Below are positions 1-9,396 of a DNA stretch of 64,000 bases, piece by piece (the first letter of the stretch is position 1; each line of letters starts with the position of its first letter). Position numbers and translations under genes: made by a program. The notes beneath the pieces are model-generated. The model did not search any database and was not told where the DNA came from. It was given only the letters and a program-made list of their open reading frames with translations. This stretch comes from Treponema pedis (GTDB lineage: Bacteria > Spirochaetota > Spirochaetia > Treponematales > Treponemataceae), in the NCBI RefSeq assembly GCF_017161325.1, contig NZ_CP045670.1, positions 2,039,367 through 2,103,366 on the forward strand, given 5' to 3'.

Positions 1-1
1 T

Positions 2-1120
2 ATAGCCCAAGGAGAAGGAGATTTAACTGTACGGCTGCCGTTACACGGTAATAATGAAATTACTGACCTTGCCGGATATTTTAACCAAACTATACAAAAA
101 ATAGGAGCTTCGGTTAAAGAGGTTGAATCAAATACGGCCGTAATGGAAGAAGTCGGAGGAGAGCTTGCAAGCAATATGACTGAAACCGCAAGCGCCGTTC
201 ATCAAATAAGTGCAAATATAGACGGAATAAAACAACAAACCCTTACACAGGCTGCAAGCGTTACGGAAACTGCGGCTACCATAGAACAAATTATCCGCAC
301 TATAAAACAGCTTAACGGTAATATCGAAAATCAGGCGGCGTCCGTAGCCGAATCCTCTTCCGCAGTTGAACAAATGGTTGCAAATATAGGTTCTATTACG
401 CAAACTTTGGAAACAACAAACGAAGTAGTTAAAAACCTCGCTTCGGCAACGGAAGACGGAAAAAAATCGATAATAACTTCAAATAATGTAACCCGGAAAA
501 TTGCGGAAGAATCGGGAGGTCTATTGGAGGCAAGTTCCGTTATTCAGCATATCGCAAGCCAGACAAATTTACTTGCAATGAACGCGGCTATTGAAGCCGC
601 CCATGCCGGAGAAGCCGGAAAGGGTTTCGCCGTTGTTGCGGACGAAATACGTAAACTTGCCGAAGAATCAAGTATACAGGGAAAAACCATAACAGCCGTT
701 TTAAAAACCCTGTCCGGCGAAATTGAAGCCTTATCGGAGGCTTCCAAAACGGCGGAAGAAAAATTTAATGTAATTTTCGATTTATCGGAGCAGGTAAAAA
801 CTATGAGCGGAAAACTTATGGAAGCCATGCAAGAGCAGGAACACGGAAGCCGCGAAGTTTTAACCGCAATTAAGGATATTAACACGGTTACGGCGGAAGT
901 CAGCGACGGTTCGGCGGAAATGCTGCGCGGCGGGGAAAATGTAGCCGAAGAAATGAGAAAACTTGACAGTCTTACTCGTGTAATTACCGACAGTATGAAT
1001 GAAATGGCGTCGGGAGCGGTACAAATAAGCAACGCCGTACAGGAAGTAAGCGAAATTACACAAAAAAATAAGCAAAGTATAGAAAACCTTGCAGATGAGG
1101 TAGGAAAGTTTAAAGTATAG
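2..1120 (+). CDS. Methyl-accepting chemotaxis protein, C-terminal part (5' end outside window)
   Basis: Reading begins at base 2 and is already inside the protein, so the sensor domain and membrane segments lie upstream of the window. The first 50 or so visible residues look like the end of a HAMP linker ([10 protein letters not shown] then [11 protein letters not shown]). The rest is a long coiled coil with the highly conserved MCP tip ([18 protein letters not shown] then [16 protein letters not shown]), near visible residues 185-225, which binds CheW and CheA. In the cell it would be a membrane receptor steering flagellar motility. The ligand cannot be told because the sensor is missing. 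The stop is TAG at 1118-1120. No clear terminator follows; a weak inverted repeat (1140-1149 with 1168-1177) lacks a T run. The family is certain. Confidence 0.95.
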   Translation: MAQGEGDLTVRLPLHGNNEITDLAGYFNQTIQKIGASVKEVESNTAVMEEVGGELASNMTETASAVHQISANIDGIKQQTLTQAASVTETAATIEQIIRTIKQLNGNIENQAASVAESSSAVEQMVANIGSITQTLETTNEVVKNLASATEDGKKSIITSNNVTRKIAEESGGLLEASSVIQHIASQTNLLAMNAAIEAAHAGEAGKGFAVVADEIRKLAEESSIQGKTITAVLKTLSGEIEALSEASKTAEEKFNVIFDLSEQVKTMSGKLMEAMQEQEHGSREVLTAIKDINTVTAEVSDGSAEMLRGGENVAEEMRKLDSLTRVITDSMNEMASGAVQISNAVQEVSEITQKNKQSIENLADEVGKFKV

Positions 1121-1229
1121 CATAAATAATAACTAAAAAAACAATAAAAACGGCTTTTTTTTAAAAATTTTATTGTTACCTATAGCAAAAAAGACTGTTT
1201 ATCTGTATATTTATATTAGGAGTTTTTAA

Positions 1230-1838
1230 ATGAAACACAGTAAAATTATCTTAGCGGTATTGATTTGTGCCGTAATTTTCGGGTCGTGCTCAAAATCTGA
1301 AGAAATGAAACCTATGGAAGACTCTATGTCCATGAACGATAATGCTTCTTCAACTGCAGCACCTAAGGAAATGGAAGCTTCGGCTTCAAAATCGACGGTT
1401 TTGGAATTTTCCACAATCGATTTGGACGGAAACACCGTAACAAACGAAATCTTTTCCAAATATGACCTTACACTTGTAAACGTTTGGGGAACATTTTGCG
1501 GCCCTTGCAAGGTAGAACTTCCCGCTCTTGAAGCCGCATACAAAGAATATGCAAAAAAGAATTGTAACGTAATAGCCATTACTATTGACCTTTCCAAAGA
1601 AGATACTTCCACGCTCGATTTGGCAAAAGAAATTTGGAAGGATTCAGGCTGTACATTTAAAGCCTTATATTCCGTACCGGAATTCGCAGCGGTTACCGAT
1701 ACTCTTACGGGAGTTCCTACAAGCTTTTTTGTAGATAAAAAAGGTGCAATCGTTAAAGGTTCTTTCCATACGGGAGCCTTGGACCTTGAAGGTTTTAAAA
1801 AATTCTTTGACAAGCATTTAGGTATGATGATGAAATAA
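1230..1838 (+). CDS. TlpA/ResA-like thioredoxin-fold lipoprotein
   Basis: 202 residues. The signal peptide ends in a spirochaetal-type lipobox (FGSC, acylated Cys20), so the protein should be anchored on the periplasmic face of a membrane. A Ser/Met/Ala-rich linker of about 35 residues follows, then a thioredoxin fold with active site WGTFCGPC (Cys90 and Cys93), the motif of TlpA/ResA/AhpC-TSA-like proteins. A cis-Pro is likely in GVPTSFF. It probably reduces or oxidises periplasmic disulfides; the partner is unknown. The start is preceded by AGGAG at about 1218-1222. It is a single-gene unit ending in a strong terminator. Family certain, exact substrate unknown. Confidence 0.9.
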   Translation: MKHSKIILAVLICAVIFGSCSKSEEMKPMEDSMSMNDNASSTAAPKEMEASASKSTVLEFSTIDLDGNTVTNEIFSKYDLTLVNVWGTFCGPCKVELPALEAAYKEYAKKNCNVIAITIDLSKEDTSTLDLAKEIWKDSGCTFKALYSVPEFAAVTDTLTGVPTSFFVDKKGAIVKGSFHTGALDLEGFKKFFDKHLGMMMK

Positions 1839-1850
1839 GCCGAGGCTTGT

Positions 1851-1889
1851 AAGCCGGAAGATTTTATAATCTTTCGGCTTATTTTTTTA
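1851..1889 (+). terminator. Rho-independent terminator of the TlpA-like lipoprotein gene
   Basis: The arms AAGCCGGAAGATT and AATCTTTCGGCTT (one G.U-type mismatch) form a 13-bp stem at 1851-1880, followed by seven Ts. Confidence 0.85.
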
Positions 1890-1916
1890 TTCCGTAAACA
1901 CAAGGATATTAAACCC

Positions 1917-4282
1917 TTATTTTATAACCGTTAATTCGCCGCTCTGATATGCGGGCATAAACCTTTTTTCAAATCCCGTTTCAAATTTAACGCTTATAAC
2001 AAGCTCCCCTTCCGTTTCTTCCGCTTTTATAATTCCGCCGTATCCGTATTCATCATGATAAATTCTTACCCCCTTTTTCCACTTGCCGTTTAAAGGATTT
2101 ACGTTTTTTGGCTTCTTTATAGAGGAAATATCTATTTGTTTCCCGTACGGATTTTCTTTCAGCGAATAAGTTTTCTTTTTATACGGGTTTGCGTTAAGCT
2201 CTTGTCCGTAAGCATACTCATTTTTTTCATCTTCATCATTGTAATCATTGTAATTCCCGTTATTACCGTACAAACCGTTAAAAAACGATGAAGACATGCC
2301 TAAAAACTTTACAAGGCTTTTTTCGATTTCAAAAATAAAGCGGCTGGGTTGCATAAACGAAAGGCTTCCGTAAAGACGGCGCGAGGAACAAGTTGTCATA
2401 TAAAGCATATCTTTTGCACGGGTACATGCGACATACATTAAGCGCCTCTCTTCTTCAAGTTCGTCAAAGTCTCCGTTGTCGCGGGGAAAAACTCCCGTTT
2501 CAAGGCCCGTTATAATAACATTTTTAAATTCCAAACCCTTTGTATTATGAATAGTAATTAAATTTACCGAATCAATATTATCGTCGGTTTCCGCAAGGCT
2601 TCTATCCAGCTCTATATGTTCTAAAAACTCCGTTAAGCCCGTTACCGAAAAATCATAAAGAGAGGCGGCATTAGCAAGTTCGTTTAAGTTGGCGGTTTTT
2701 TGTGTCCCCGAAGCGGCATCTTCCGACTCATAATGCTCTGCAAGCCCCGTACGCCTTAATATTTCGTAAATAAAGGGAGCAAGACCTTCACCCTTTTTAC
2801 TGTAAGCATCTTCCTTTGAATTAAAGTTAATGTCTCCCGTTTCTATAACTTTGCGGAGATATTCCACCGCCGCTAAAAATTCGGTTAAACCTGTTTTTGC
2901 TTTTTTTGTAAGCGTAATCCGCTCCATAGACTTTGTAAGAGCCGAAATAAAATCTTCTTTCGGTTCCAAACCGGGTATATCGCCGTTTTGACCGAACATA
3001 AGGGAGCGTGCAGCTTCAATCAGTTTTGTCTGAGTAATTCCGCCTATACCGCGTGCAGGTTTATTTATAATCCGCCTTAGAGCAATTTCGTCCCTGCCGT
3101 TTGCAATTAAGGCAAGCACTGCAAGGGTATCTTTTATTTCTTCCCGTTCATAAAATTTTAATGTACCTATCACCTTATAAGGAATTTTTTTATGCAAAAA
3201 ATCCGTTTCAAAATTAAGAGATTGAGCATTTGTACGGTAAAGAATCGCCCAATCGGAATAACGTCCGCCTTTTTTTATATCTTGAAGAATAAGCTGCCCG
3301 CACAATTCCGCTTCGGCTTCCTGGTTAGGTAAAAAATAAATTTCAGGCTTTTCTCCGGAACCTCTTTCGGCATATAAAGTTTTTCCCAACCTTCCGGAAT
3401 TTTTTTTCACTACCGAATCGGCAACGCTTAATATTTCGGAATATGAGCGATAATTTTTTTCCAACCTTATTATTTGGTATTTTTAAAATTATCTGCAAAG
3501 GTTAAAATATTTTGTACTTCCGCTCCCCGGAATCTATAAATGGATTGGTCATCATCTCCTACAACACAAACATAAGTATGTTCCCCGGCAAGCTGCTTTA
3601 AAAATTCAAATTGAGCTATATTGGAATCTTGATATTCATCAACCATAATTACCGAAAATCTGTTTTGCAAAGAAGCCCGTATTTGGGGAATTTCTTTTAA
3701 AAGTTTTACGGGAAGCATAATCAAGTCCCCGAAATCGGCATTCCCCGTTTCTTTTAAACGCTCTTGATATCTTTGATATGCTTCGGCAAATTGAGGATTG
3801 GTATCTACCTCGTGCAATAAGGGGTTATCAGGTAAAAGACAATAATCTTTTGCACGAGATATTTTTTTTATGATTCCCCTGACTTGATTTTTTGAAAGAC
3901 CGGGCATTGCCTGCGATAAAAGAGAACAGGCATCTTCATCATCGTAAATGGTAAAGTTGGGGCTTAACCCTGCCGCCTCGGAATATCGGCGCAAAATCCA
4001 TGCACCGAAAGAATGAAAGGTACGGATTAAAGACCTTCCGGCTGCGGGCTCCAGGGCTTCCGCCCTTTCAAGCATTTCCCGTGCAGCCTTGTTTGTAAAA
4101 GTTACCGCTAAAATTTGCTCGGGTAATATACCGCATTCGGCTATAAGCCATGCAATTTTCGTGGTAATAACCCGTGTTTTTCCGGAGCCTGCCCCCGCAA
4201 GAATTAAAAGAGGTGCTCCCAGATGTTTAACGGCTTCAAGCTGTTCCTTATTTAAAATTTCCAAATAATTTAACTTATCCAA
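1917..4282 (-). pseudogene. pcrA: UvrD/PcrA-type superfamily 1 DNA helicase, split by a single-base frameshift
   Basis: Two adjacent minus-strand reading frames together make one helicase of 788 residues. The 5' part (4282-3470) starts with TTG and holds the Q motif LNKEQLEAV, Walker A AGAGSGKT, motif Ia TFTNKAA and motif IV-like VVGDDDQSIYRFRGA. The 3' part (from about 3464) resumes at EKNYRS and continues through LITIHNTKGLEFKNV and VACTRA to a C-terminal Tudor-like tail. The first frame ends at TAA 3470-3472. Adding one A in the short A tracts just before it (minus-strand AAAAA or AAA, around 3473-3485) restores the expected IIRLEKNYRS join and a length divisible by three. PcrA/UvrD acts in repair and replication restart and is usually essential, so a base-call error is more likely than a dead gene. 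Confidence 0.85.
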
Positions 4283-4442
4283 AACCCTTCTCCGTATTTT
4301 TCTTTATTACCGTAAGTAAAAGATTTGCAATATTTACCGCAAACCGAAGGTATTTTAACATCTTTTTTGATTTATGGAAAGATATTGCTTTATCTTCGCT
4401 TTTATGATACAATTTTCGTCTTACGTAAGGAATAAATCAAAA

Positions 4443-4946
4443 ATGATAAGATTGGCACAAACTGAAGATATCCCCAGAATTGCCGAAATAAATATAGCGG
4501 GCTGGCGACATGCGTATATAGACATTGTTCCGAATGAATTTTTATTTAAAGAATTGTCAGTTTTAAAAACCGTTAAAAAGTTGGAAGAAAATTTTATGTC
4601 GGAAAAAATTCGGTATGTTTATGAAGACGATAAGGATAAAATAATTAAGGGAATGTGTATAGCAGGGAACTGCCGAGATGATGATACGGTTGAAGGCTTT
4701 GAACTTATGGCAATTTATATCGAACCCGCTTTTATTCGCTGCGGTATAGGTACGGAATTTATTAAACATTTTGAAAAGACGGCTCAAATGCAAAATAAGC
4801 GTGAATTATATATTTGGTGCCTTGAAAAAAATCGAAATGCAAGAGCTTTTTATGAAAAGTTCGGATATAAATTAGACGGAAAAACAAAAATGCTTGATAA
4901 GATAAAGGCTTTAGAAGTCAGATATAAGAAAATTTTAAACTTATAA
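4443..4946 (+). CDS. GNAT-family N-acetyltransferase
   Basis: With the ATG at 4443 (TAAGGA at 4426-4431 upstream) the product is 167 residues and begins MIRLAQTEDIPRIAEI, the usual first strand and helix of a GNAT fold. An in-frame TTG further upstream would add a non-conserved tail. The acetyl-CoA loop is the segment EPAFIRCGIGTEFIKH, a variant of the R/Q-x-x-G-x-G/A motif, and the C-terminal half has the typical ELYIWCLEKNRNARAFYEKFGYK segment. It transfers an acetyl group from acetyl-CoA to an unknown amine. It is a lone gene, divergent from the helicase. Family sure, substrate unknown. Confidence 0.88.
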   Translation: MIRLAQTEDIPRIAEINIAGWRHAYIDIVPNEFLFKELSVLKTVKKLEENFMSEKIRYVYEDDKDKIIKGMCIAGNCRDDDTVEGFELMAIYIEPAFIRCGIGTEFIKHFEKTAQMQNKRELYIWCLEKNRNARAFYEKFGYKLDGKTKMLDKIKALEVRYKKILNL

Positions 4947-5082
4947 ATTTAAAATACGGGATAAACCTTGTACGGAAGTTACGGAACCGGCTAAAAAATT
5001 TTTAAGTTTTAGACGGTCCCGTTACTTTGCAGTATAAAATCGGCAAAAAAACCGTTTTATACTCCGACACGAAGAAAAATTA

Positions 5083-5102
5083 AAACACATTTTAGGGTGT
5101 TT
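5083..5102 (-). terminator. Probable terminator of the EF-G-like gene
   Basis: On the minus strand AAACAC (5102-5097) pairs with GTGTTT (5088-5083) around an 8-base loop and is followed by a T-rich stretch. It starts just after the stop codon at 5106. Confidence 0.5.
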
Positions 5103-5105
5103 AAA

Positions 5106-7184
5106 CTACTCCTCCTGTTCTTCCATAAACGCTTTCGCTTCCGCAATTACCTCATCGGCAACCTTGCCGGAAATAGGGTCGTAGTGATCGAATGACATTT
5201 CAAACGAACCCGTACCGCTTGTCATTGAACGTAAATCTATTGCATAACGTAAAAGCTCTTTATGGGGAACTTGCGCTCTGATTTCTTCAATTCCGCTTGC
5301 AGGAGAAGATTGCCCTAAAATTCTTCCGCGCCTTGAAGATAAATCGCTCATTATATCCCCGAGGTAATTGTTTTCTACAAATACCGTTAAATTCATAATG
5401 GGCTCAAGAAGAATGGGGCCTGCATTGCGCATAGCATCTTTAAAGGCATTGCGGGCGGCTATTTTAAATGCCAATTCCGAAGAATCGACGGGGTGTTCTT
5501 TTCCGTCAAGAACCGTTACCGCAACATCAACAACAGGATAACCGGCCGAAACTCCGTTTTGCATAGCTTCCAAAATACCTTTTTCCACGCCCGGGATATA
5601 GCCTTTAGAAATAGCTCCGCCGTAAATCGCATTTGTAAATTTATAATGTTCACCGCGCGGAAGAGGCTCTATAGACAAAACTACCCGCCCGAACTGTCCG
5701 TGTCCGCCAGATTGCTTTTTATGCGTATACTCCGCTTGGGATTTTCTATTAACTGTTTCACGGTAAGCAATACGCGGAATTGAAGTTTGTAACTCAATTT
5801 TAGACTGCTTTTGAATTTTATCCAAAACAATACTTGTATGTAAATCTCCCATTCCCGAAAGTACGTTTTGCCTTGTTTCGGAGTTAAAGGCAAATGAAAG
5901 AGTCATATCTTCTTCGCAGGCTTTAAAAAGCTGTTCGCTTACCTTATCATCGTTTTTCTTATCGGTTGCGGAAACCGCAAGCGAATAAATCGGCTCGGGA
6001 GTTCTAAGGCGTACAAACGGAACGGCATCGGCGGAATATGCAAGCGTATCATTGGTTTTTGTATTTGCAAGTTTTACCAAAACGCCTATATCCCCTGCAA
6101 AAAGCTCTTTTATTTCATTAAGTTTTTTTCCGCAAGGCTTATAAATTTTACCGATACGTTCCTTTTTCTGCTCGCGTAAATTATACACTTCGGTGTCCGC
6201 CGAAAGTTTTCCCGTAATTACCTTTATATATGAAAGCCTTCCCGAAAATTGGTCGTTGGAGGTTTTTATGACAATTGCGGAAAGAGGCGAATTTTCTTCA
6301 AGTTTAACGGAAGTTTCGTTTCCTTCTTTATCTATACTGCGCTCAAGGCTGCCTTCAGGAGACGGCATTATTTCCGTAATAAAGCGCAAAAGGGAGGTAA
6401 GCCCCGAATTTTTTAATGCGGAACCTGCAAAAAGAGGTACAATTCTGTTATCTTTCATAGCAAGCGTTAATCCGCGGGATATTTCTTCCGGGGAAAGCTC
6501 CCCTTCATCTATAAATTTTACCAAAAGCTCTTCATCGCCTTCTGCCGCGGCTCCTCCCAAAACTTCAAGAGCTTCCTTATATTTATCTTTATACTCTTCA
6601 GGTATGGGAATTTCAACTTCTTTTCCGTTTTCAAATTTATAAGCAATACCGTGAAGTACATCTACAACGCCTGTAAACTCCGCCCCCTTCCCCATCGGAA
6701 TTGTTACGGGGAAAACGTCCACCGAAAACTGTTTTTTTACATCGGTAATGCAGTTATCGAAATCGGCTCTGTCTTCGTCCATTTTATTTGCAAAAACAAG
6801 GCGGGGTTTATTGCGGCGGTCCAAGTCTCGCCAATACTTTATTGTTTCAATTTGAACGCCCGAACGTCCGTCCAAAACAATTATTGCGGCTTCCGATGAG
6901 CGGAAAGCGGCTATTACTTCTCCGATAAAATCCGAAGCGCCGGGCGTATCCCAAAGATTTACCAGTTTATCGTCTTTTTCCAAATTAACCAATGAAGAAT
7001 AAATGGAAATTTTGCGCTCTATTTCTTCTTGAGTATAATCGGTAACGGTTTTTCCCGAATCCGTCGTTTCGGGTTTACTTATTACTCCTGCCGAAAAAAG
7101 CAAATGCTCTATAAGACTTGTTTTACCGGATTGACCGTGTCCGGCAACGGCTAACGTTCTGATTTTATCGGTTGAAAATGCCAT
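5106..7184 (-). CDS. Elongation factor G-like translational GTPase (EF-G paralogue)
   Basis: 692 residues with the full EF-G domain order: GTPase domain, domain II, then the EF-G IV/V region (GGAISKGYIPGVEKGILEAM and SSRRGRILGQ near the C terminus). GTPase motifs are G1 GHGQSGKT (residues 15-22), G3 DTPG and G4 NKMD. G1 differs from the GHIDAGKT of canonical EF-G, so this is the divergent second type (FusA2/EF-G2-like) seen alongside the housekeeping EF-G in spirochaetes and some other bacteria. It probably acts on the ribosome; whether in elongation, recycling or a stress role is not visible. The ATG has AAGGAG upstream. The promoter region carries a doubled 17-bp repeat over the -10 (7215-7250), which suggests dedicated regulation. 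Confidence 0.9.
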   Translation of the reverse strand: MAFSTDKIRTLAVAGHGQSGKTSLIEHLLFSAGVISKPETTDSGKTVTDYTQEEIERKISIYSSLVNLEKDDKLVNLWDTPGASDFIGEVIAAFRSSEAAIIVLDGRSGVQIETIKYWRDLDRRNKPRLVFANKMDEDRADFDNCITDVKKQFSVDVFPVTIPMGKGAEFTGVVDVLHGIAYKFENGKEVEIPIPEEYKDKYKEALEVLGGAAAEGDEELLVKFIDEGELSPEEISRGLTLAMKDNRIVPLFAGSALKNSGLTSLLRFITEIMPSPEGSLERSIDKEGNETSVKLEENSPLSAIVIKTSNDQFSGRLSYIKVITGKLSADTEVYNLREQKKERIGKIYKPCGKKLNEIKELFAGDIGVLVKLANTKTNDTLAYSADAVPFVRLRTPEPIYSLAVSATDKKNDDKVSEQLFKACEEDMTLSFAFNSETRQNVLSGMGDLHTSIVLDKIQKQSKIELQTSIPRIAYRETVNRKSQAEYTHKKQSGGHGQFGRVVLSIEPLPRGEHYKFTNAIYGGAISKGYIPGVEKGILEAMQNGVSAGYPVVDVAVTVLDGKEHPVDSSELAFKIAARNAFKDAMRNAGPILLEPIMNLTVFVENNYLGDIMSDLSSRRGRILGQSSPASGIEEIRAQVPHKELLRYAIDLRSMTSGTGSFEMSFDHYDPISGKVADEVIAEAKAFMEEQEE

Positions 7185-7214
7185 AATAACTCCTTTAAAT
7201 AGCTTATTTTACTA

Positions 7215-7250
7215 TAAAATGATACATCATACTTAAAATGATACATCATA
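7215..7250. promoter_or_regulatory. Two perfect 17-bp direct repeats, each holding ATGAT-N2-ATCAT; candidate tandem operator
   Basis: The sequence taaaatgatacatcata occurs at 7215-7231 and again at 7234-7250, a 19-bp period. Each copy contains the inverted repeat ATGAT-AC-ATCAT (7219-7230 and 7238-7249). The upstream copy, relative to the minus-strand EF-G-like gene, covers its -10, and the other lies just past the start point. Confidence 0.6.
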
Positions 7251-7266
7251 TTTATAAAATTTGCAA
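7238..7266 (-). promoter_or_regulatory. Promoter of the EF-G-like gene
   Basis: Minus strand: TTGCAA (7266-7261), 17-bp spacer, TATCAT (7243-7238). The -10 lies inside the second operator-like repeat. Confidence 0.6.
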
Positions 7267-7400
7267 GAGTTTTTTTAAGTATTTTTTAATCCGTAAAAGA
7301 GCTGTCCAATTGAAAGAAAATCTTTAAAGGTTTAGCCTCTTCCGCTTTGCCGGGACTTTAAAAAAATTCGCTTTTTATAAGCCTTGTAATCTTATACGGT

Positions 7401-8852
7401 TTATTCAAAACCGTCTTTGGAAGCGGCTTTACTTACATCAAGAGGGTATTTTCCGTCAAAGCAGGCACAGCAAAAAGCCGTTTCCGCTCCGGAATTTTTC
7501 ATTGCGATAAGCATTTTTTCCTGACTTAAAAATGCAAGAGAATCAGCTCCTATGTGAACCCTTATTTCTTCCGCAGATTTATTGTGTGCAATCAAATTTT
7601 CGGGAGCTCCCATATCAACACCCATAAAACACGAATAGCGTACCGGAGGAGCGGAAATTCTGATATGTACTTCCTTTGCACCCGCCTTTCTAAGCATTTT
7701 TATAAGAGGCCCTATGGTACTTCCCCTTACAATGCTGTCGTCTACTACAACTATCTTTTTTCCGTTTACAGCCTGCTCCAAAATATTAAACTTCATTGCA
7801 ACGCCCTGATTGCGCAATTTTTGCGTAGGTTGAATAAAGGTGCGTCCTATATAGCGGTTTTTGGAAAAGCCCTCATCATAAGGAATACCCGATTCTTGAG
7901 AATAACCTATTGCGGCGGAGCGCGAAGAATCCGGAATTGCAATTACAATATCCGCCACGACGGGGGCGGTTTTTGCAAGCTCCTTGCCGAAATTTACGCG
8001 TGCAGTGTGAACGGAGGCATTATTCCAAATGGAATCGGGGCGTGCAAAATAAACATATTCAAAAATACAGGGTGAAATATTTTTTTCGGGGATTTTACCG
8101 CAAAGGTCGGCTCCCGTATCGGTTAATTTTAAAATTTCTCCCGCTTTTACTTCAAAAACATTATCACAGCCCAAGGTAAGCATTGCACAGCTTTCGCTTG
8201 CGGCAGCCGAAATTCCGTTTTGGATACAGCCTACACAAAGCGGACGGAAGCCCCAAGGGTCGCGGGCGATATAAATTCCTTCGGTTGTAAGAACCGCAAT
8301 CGAAAAGGCTCCCTCCCATTCTTTCATACAGGAAGCAATACGCTCCGCCCAAGAATTTCCGGAAGCGGCGGCAAGCATCATAATCATAACTTCGGTATCG
8401 GAAGTGGAAGAAAGCCCCACTCCCCTTTCCAAAAGTTTTCTGCGTAATAAGGGAGCGTTCACTAGGTTTCCGTTATGAGATAAGGCTATCGGACCGTGCA
8501 TGGTTTCAATATAAAACGGTTGAATATTTCCGGCGGAAGAAGAGCCCGTTGTGGAATAGCGGGTATGTCCTATGGCTGCATAACCTTGTAAATTCGCTAT
8601 ATCGTTTTCGGTAAAAATATTGGAAACAAGACCGGGCTTTTTAAAGATTCTTATATGCTTTCCGTTGGATACGGCTATACCGGCAGCCTCTTGACCTCTA
8701 TGTTGAAGAGAAAAAAGCGCATAAAATACGGAACGGGCGGCATCATCAAGCCGTTCAGGTGTTTTTGTTCCGCAAGACTTTGAATCCCAGACAGCGGCAA
8801 TACCGCATTCTTCGTTTAGACTTGATTTAAAAAAATTACCTTCACGGTTCAT
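7401..8852 (-). CDS. purF: Amidophosphoribosyltransferase (PurF)
   Basis: 483 residues. It catalyses the first step of purine synthesis, PRPP + glutamine to 5-phosphoribosylamine, in the cytoplasm. A short propeptide precedes Cys16 (EECGIAAVW), the N-terminal nucleophile of the class II glutamine amidotransferase domain. The second half is a phosphoribosyltransferase domain with the PRPP loop VVVDDSIVRGSTIG. Cysteines in CIFEYVYFARPDS, SCFMGVDMG and CCACFDGKYP fit the Fe-S cluster ligands of the Bacillus-type enzyme. The start is ATG with AAGGA upstream, and the promoter is at 8871-8898. It stands alone here; purM lies 36 kb away. Confidence 0.96.
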   Translation of the reverse strand: MNREGNFFKSSLNEECGIAAVWDSKSCGTKTPERLDDAARSVFYALFSLQHRGQEAAGIAVSNGKHIRIFKKPGLVSNIFTENDIANLQGYAAIGHTRYSTTGSSSAGNIQPFYIETMHGPIALSHNGNLVNAPLLRRKLLERGVGLSSTSDTEVMIMMLAAASGNSWAERIASCMKEWEGAFSIAVLTTEGIYIARDPWGFRPLCVGCIQNGISAAASESCAMLTLGCDNVFEVKAGEILKLTDTGADLCGKIPEKNISPCIFEYVYFARPDSIWNNASVHTARVNFGKELAKTAPVVADIVIAIPDSSRSAAIGYSQESGIPYDEGFSKNRYIGRTFIQPTQKLRNQGVAMKFNILEQAVNGKKIVVVDDSIVRGSTIGPLIKMLRKAGAKEVHIRISAPPVRYSCFMGVDMGAPENLIAHNKSAEEIRVHIGADSLAFLSQEKMLIAMKNSGAETAFCCACFDGKYPLDVSKAASKDGFE

Positions 8853-8870
8853 TTTAATCCTTAAGAAAAA

Positions 8871-8898
8871 ATCTTATCAGTTTAAAGAAAAACTGCAA
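8871..8898 (-). promoter_or_regulatory. Promoter of purF
   Basis: Minus strand: TTGCAG (8898-8893), 16-bp spacer, TAAGAT (8876-8871). It starts right after the terminator of the upstream zinc-ribbon gene. No purine riboswitch fits in the short leader. Confidence 0.55.
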
Positions 8899-8905
8899 GA
8901 AAAAG

Positions 8906-8949
8906 AAAAAGGAGAGATACTGCGGTACAAGAGCAGACCTCTCCCTTTT
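8906..8949 (-). terminator. Terminator of the zinc-ribbon gene
   Basis: On the minus strand AAAAGGGAGAG (8949-8939) pairs with CTCTCCTTTTT (8916-8906) over 11 bp with one G.U, with an inner CTGC/GCAG pairing. A TTTTTCTTTTTC tail follows. Confidence 0.8.
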
Positions 8950-8964
8950 AAACTTGAACGCCGT

Positions 8965-9135
8965 TTAGCGGAAGTCTTTCGGGCGCCTTTCAACGCGCTT
9001 ACACTTCGCACATTCGGCAATATTTTTAATTTTACCGTTTTCTACCATTGTTTTTAAAACGATATCGCCGCCGCACGGACATGTAAATTTCTGTGTAGCT
9101 ACGGCAGTTCGTGAGTTTTTACTTGCACCAGCCAT
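8965..9135 (-). CDS. Small zinc-ribbon protein (56 residues), function unknown
   Basis: A short gene of 57 codons. It begins MAGASKNSRTAVATQ and carries two cysteine pairs, CPC (residues 20-22) and CAKC (about 43-46), each flanked by Gly or Lys: a compact zinc ribbon resembling the C4 zinc-binding small ribosomal proteins. The tail is basic (KRVERRPKDFR), which suggests RNA or ribosome contact. It has its own near-consensus promoter (9184-9212), a perfect AGGAGG seven or so bases before the ATG, and a strong terminator, so it is certainly expressed as a unit. I do not recognise a named family. It could be an L33/L36-like accessory protein, but that is inference. Confidence 0.8.
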   Translation of the reverse strand: MAGASKNSRTAVATQKFTCPCGGDIVLKTMVENGKIKNIAECAKCKRVERRPKDFR

Positions 9136-9183
9136 TTTATGCCTCCTAGCACCAATGTTTATCTAAATCGGATTTGAGAAATA

Positions 9184-9212
9184 AGTATAGAAAAAAAAAC
9201 GGTTTATGTCAA
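9184..9212 (-). promoter_or_regulatory. Strong promoter of the zinc-ribbon gene
   Basis: Minus strand: TTGACA (9212-9207), 17-bp spacer, TATACT (9189-9184). The leader is about 45 nt and ends in AGGAGG. Confidence 0.8.
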
Positions 9213-9396
9213 GCGGTAAAAAATTACAATGTTTAAACACGAGGTAAAAAGTACAAGAGCCTTACCTGCCGCATTACAAAAAGCGCATAAGCGATATTGC
9301 ATACGGCAAGAAAAGCTAATTTTTAAAATAAGCGCAACACCCGTCGGTATGCACGGCACCCGAAAGGTATTGCATATAAAGAAAACAGTTCCAATT

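Noticed and set aside
1140-1177. Inverted repeat after the chemotaxis receptor as terminator
   Set aside because: A/T-only 10-bp arms with no T run after the second arm; too weak to call.
3462-3464. TTG as a genuine start of a separate C-terminal helicase protein
   Set aside because: The downstream sequence begins in the middle of a conserved helicase motif (EKNYRS), and one base joins it to the upstream frame.
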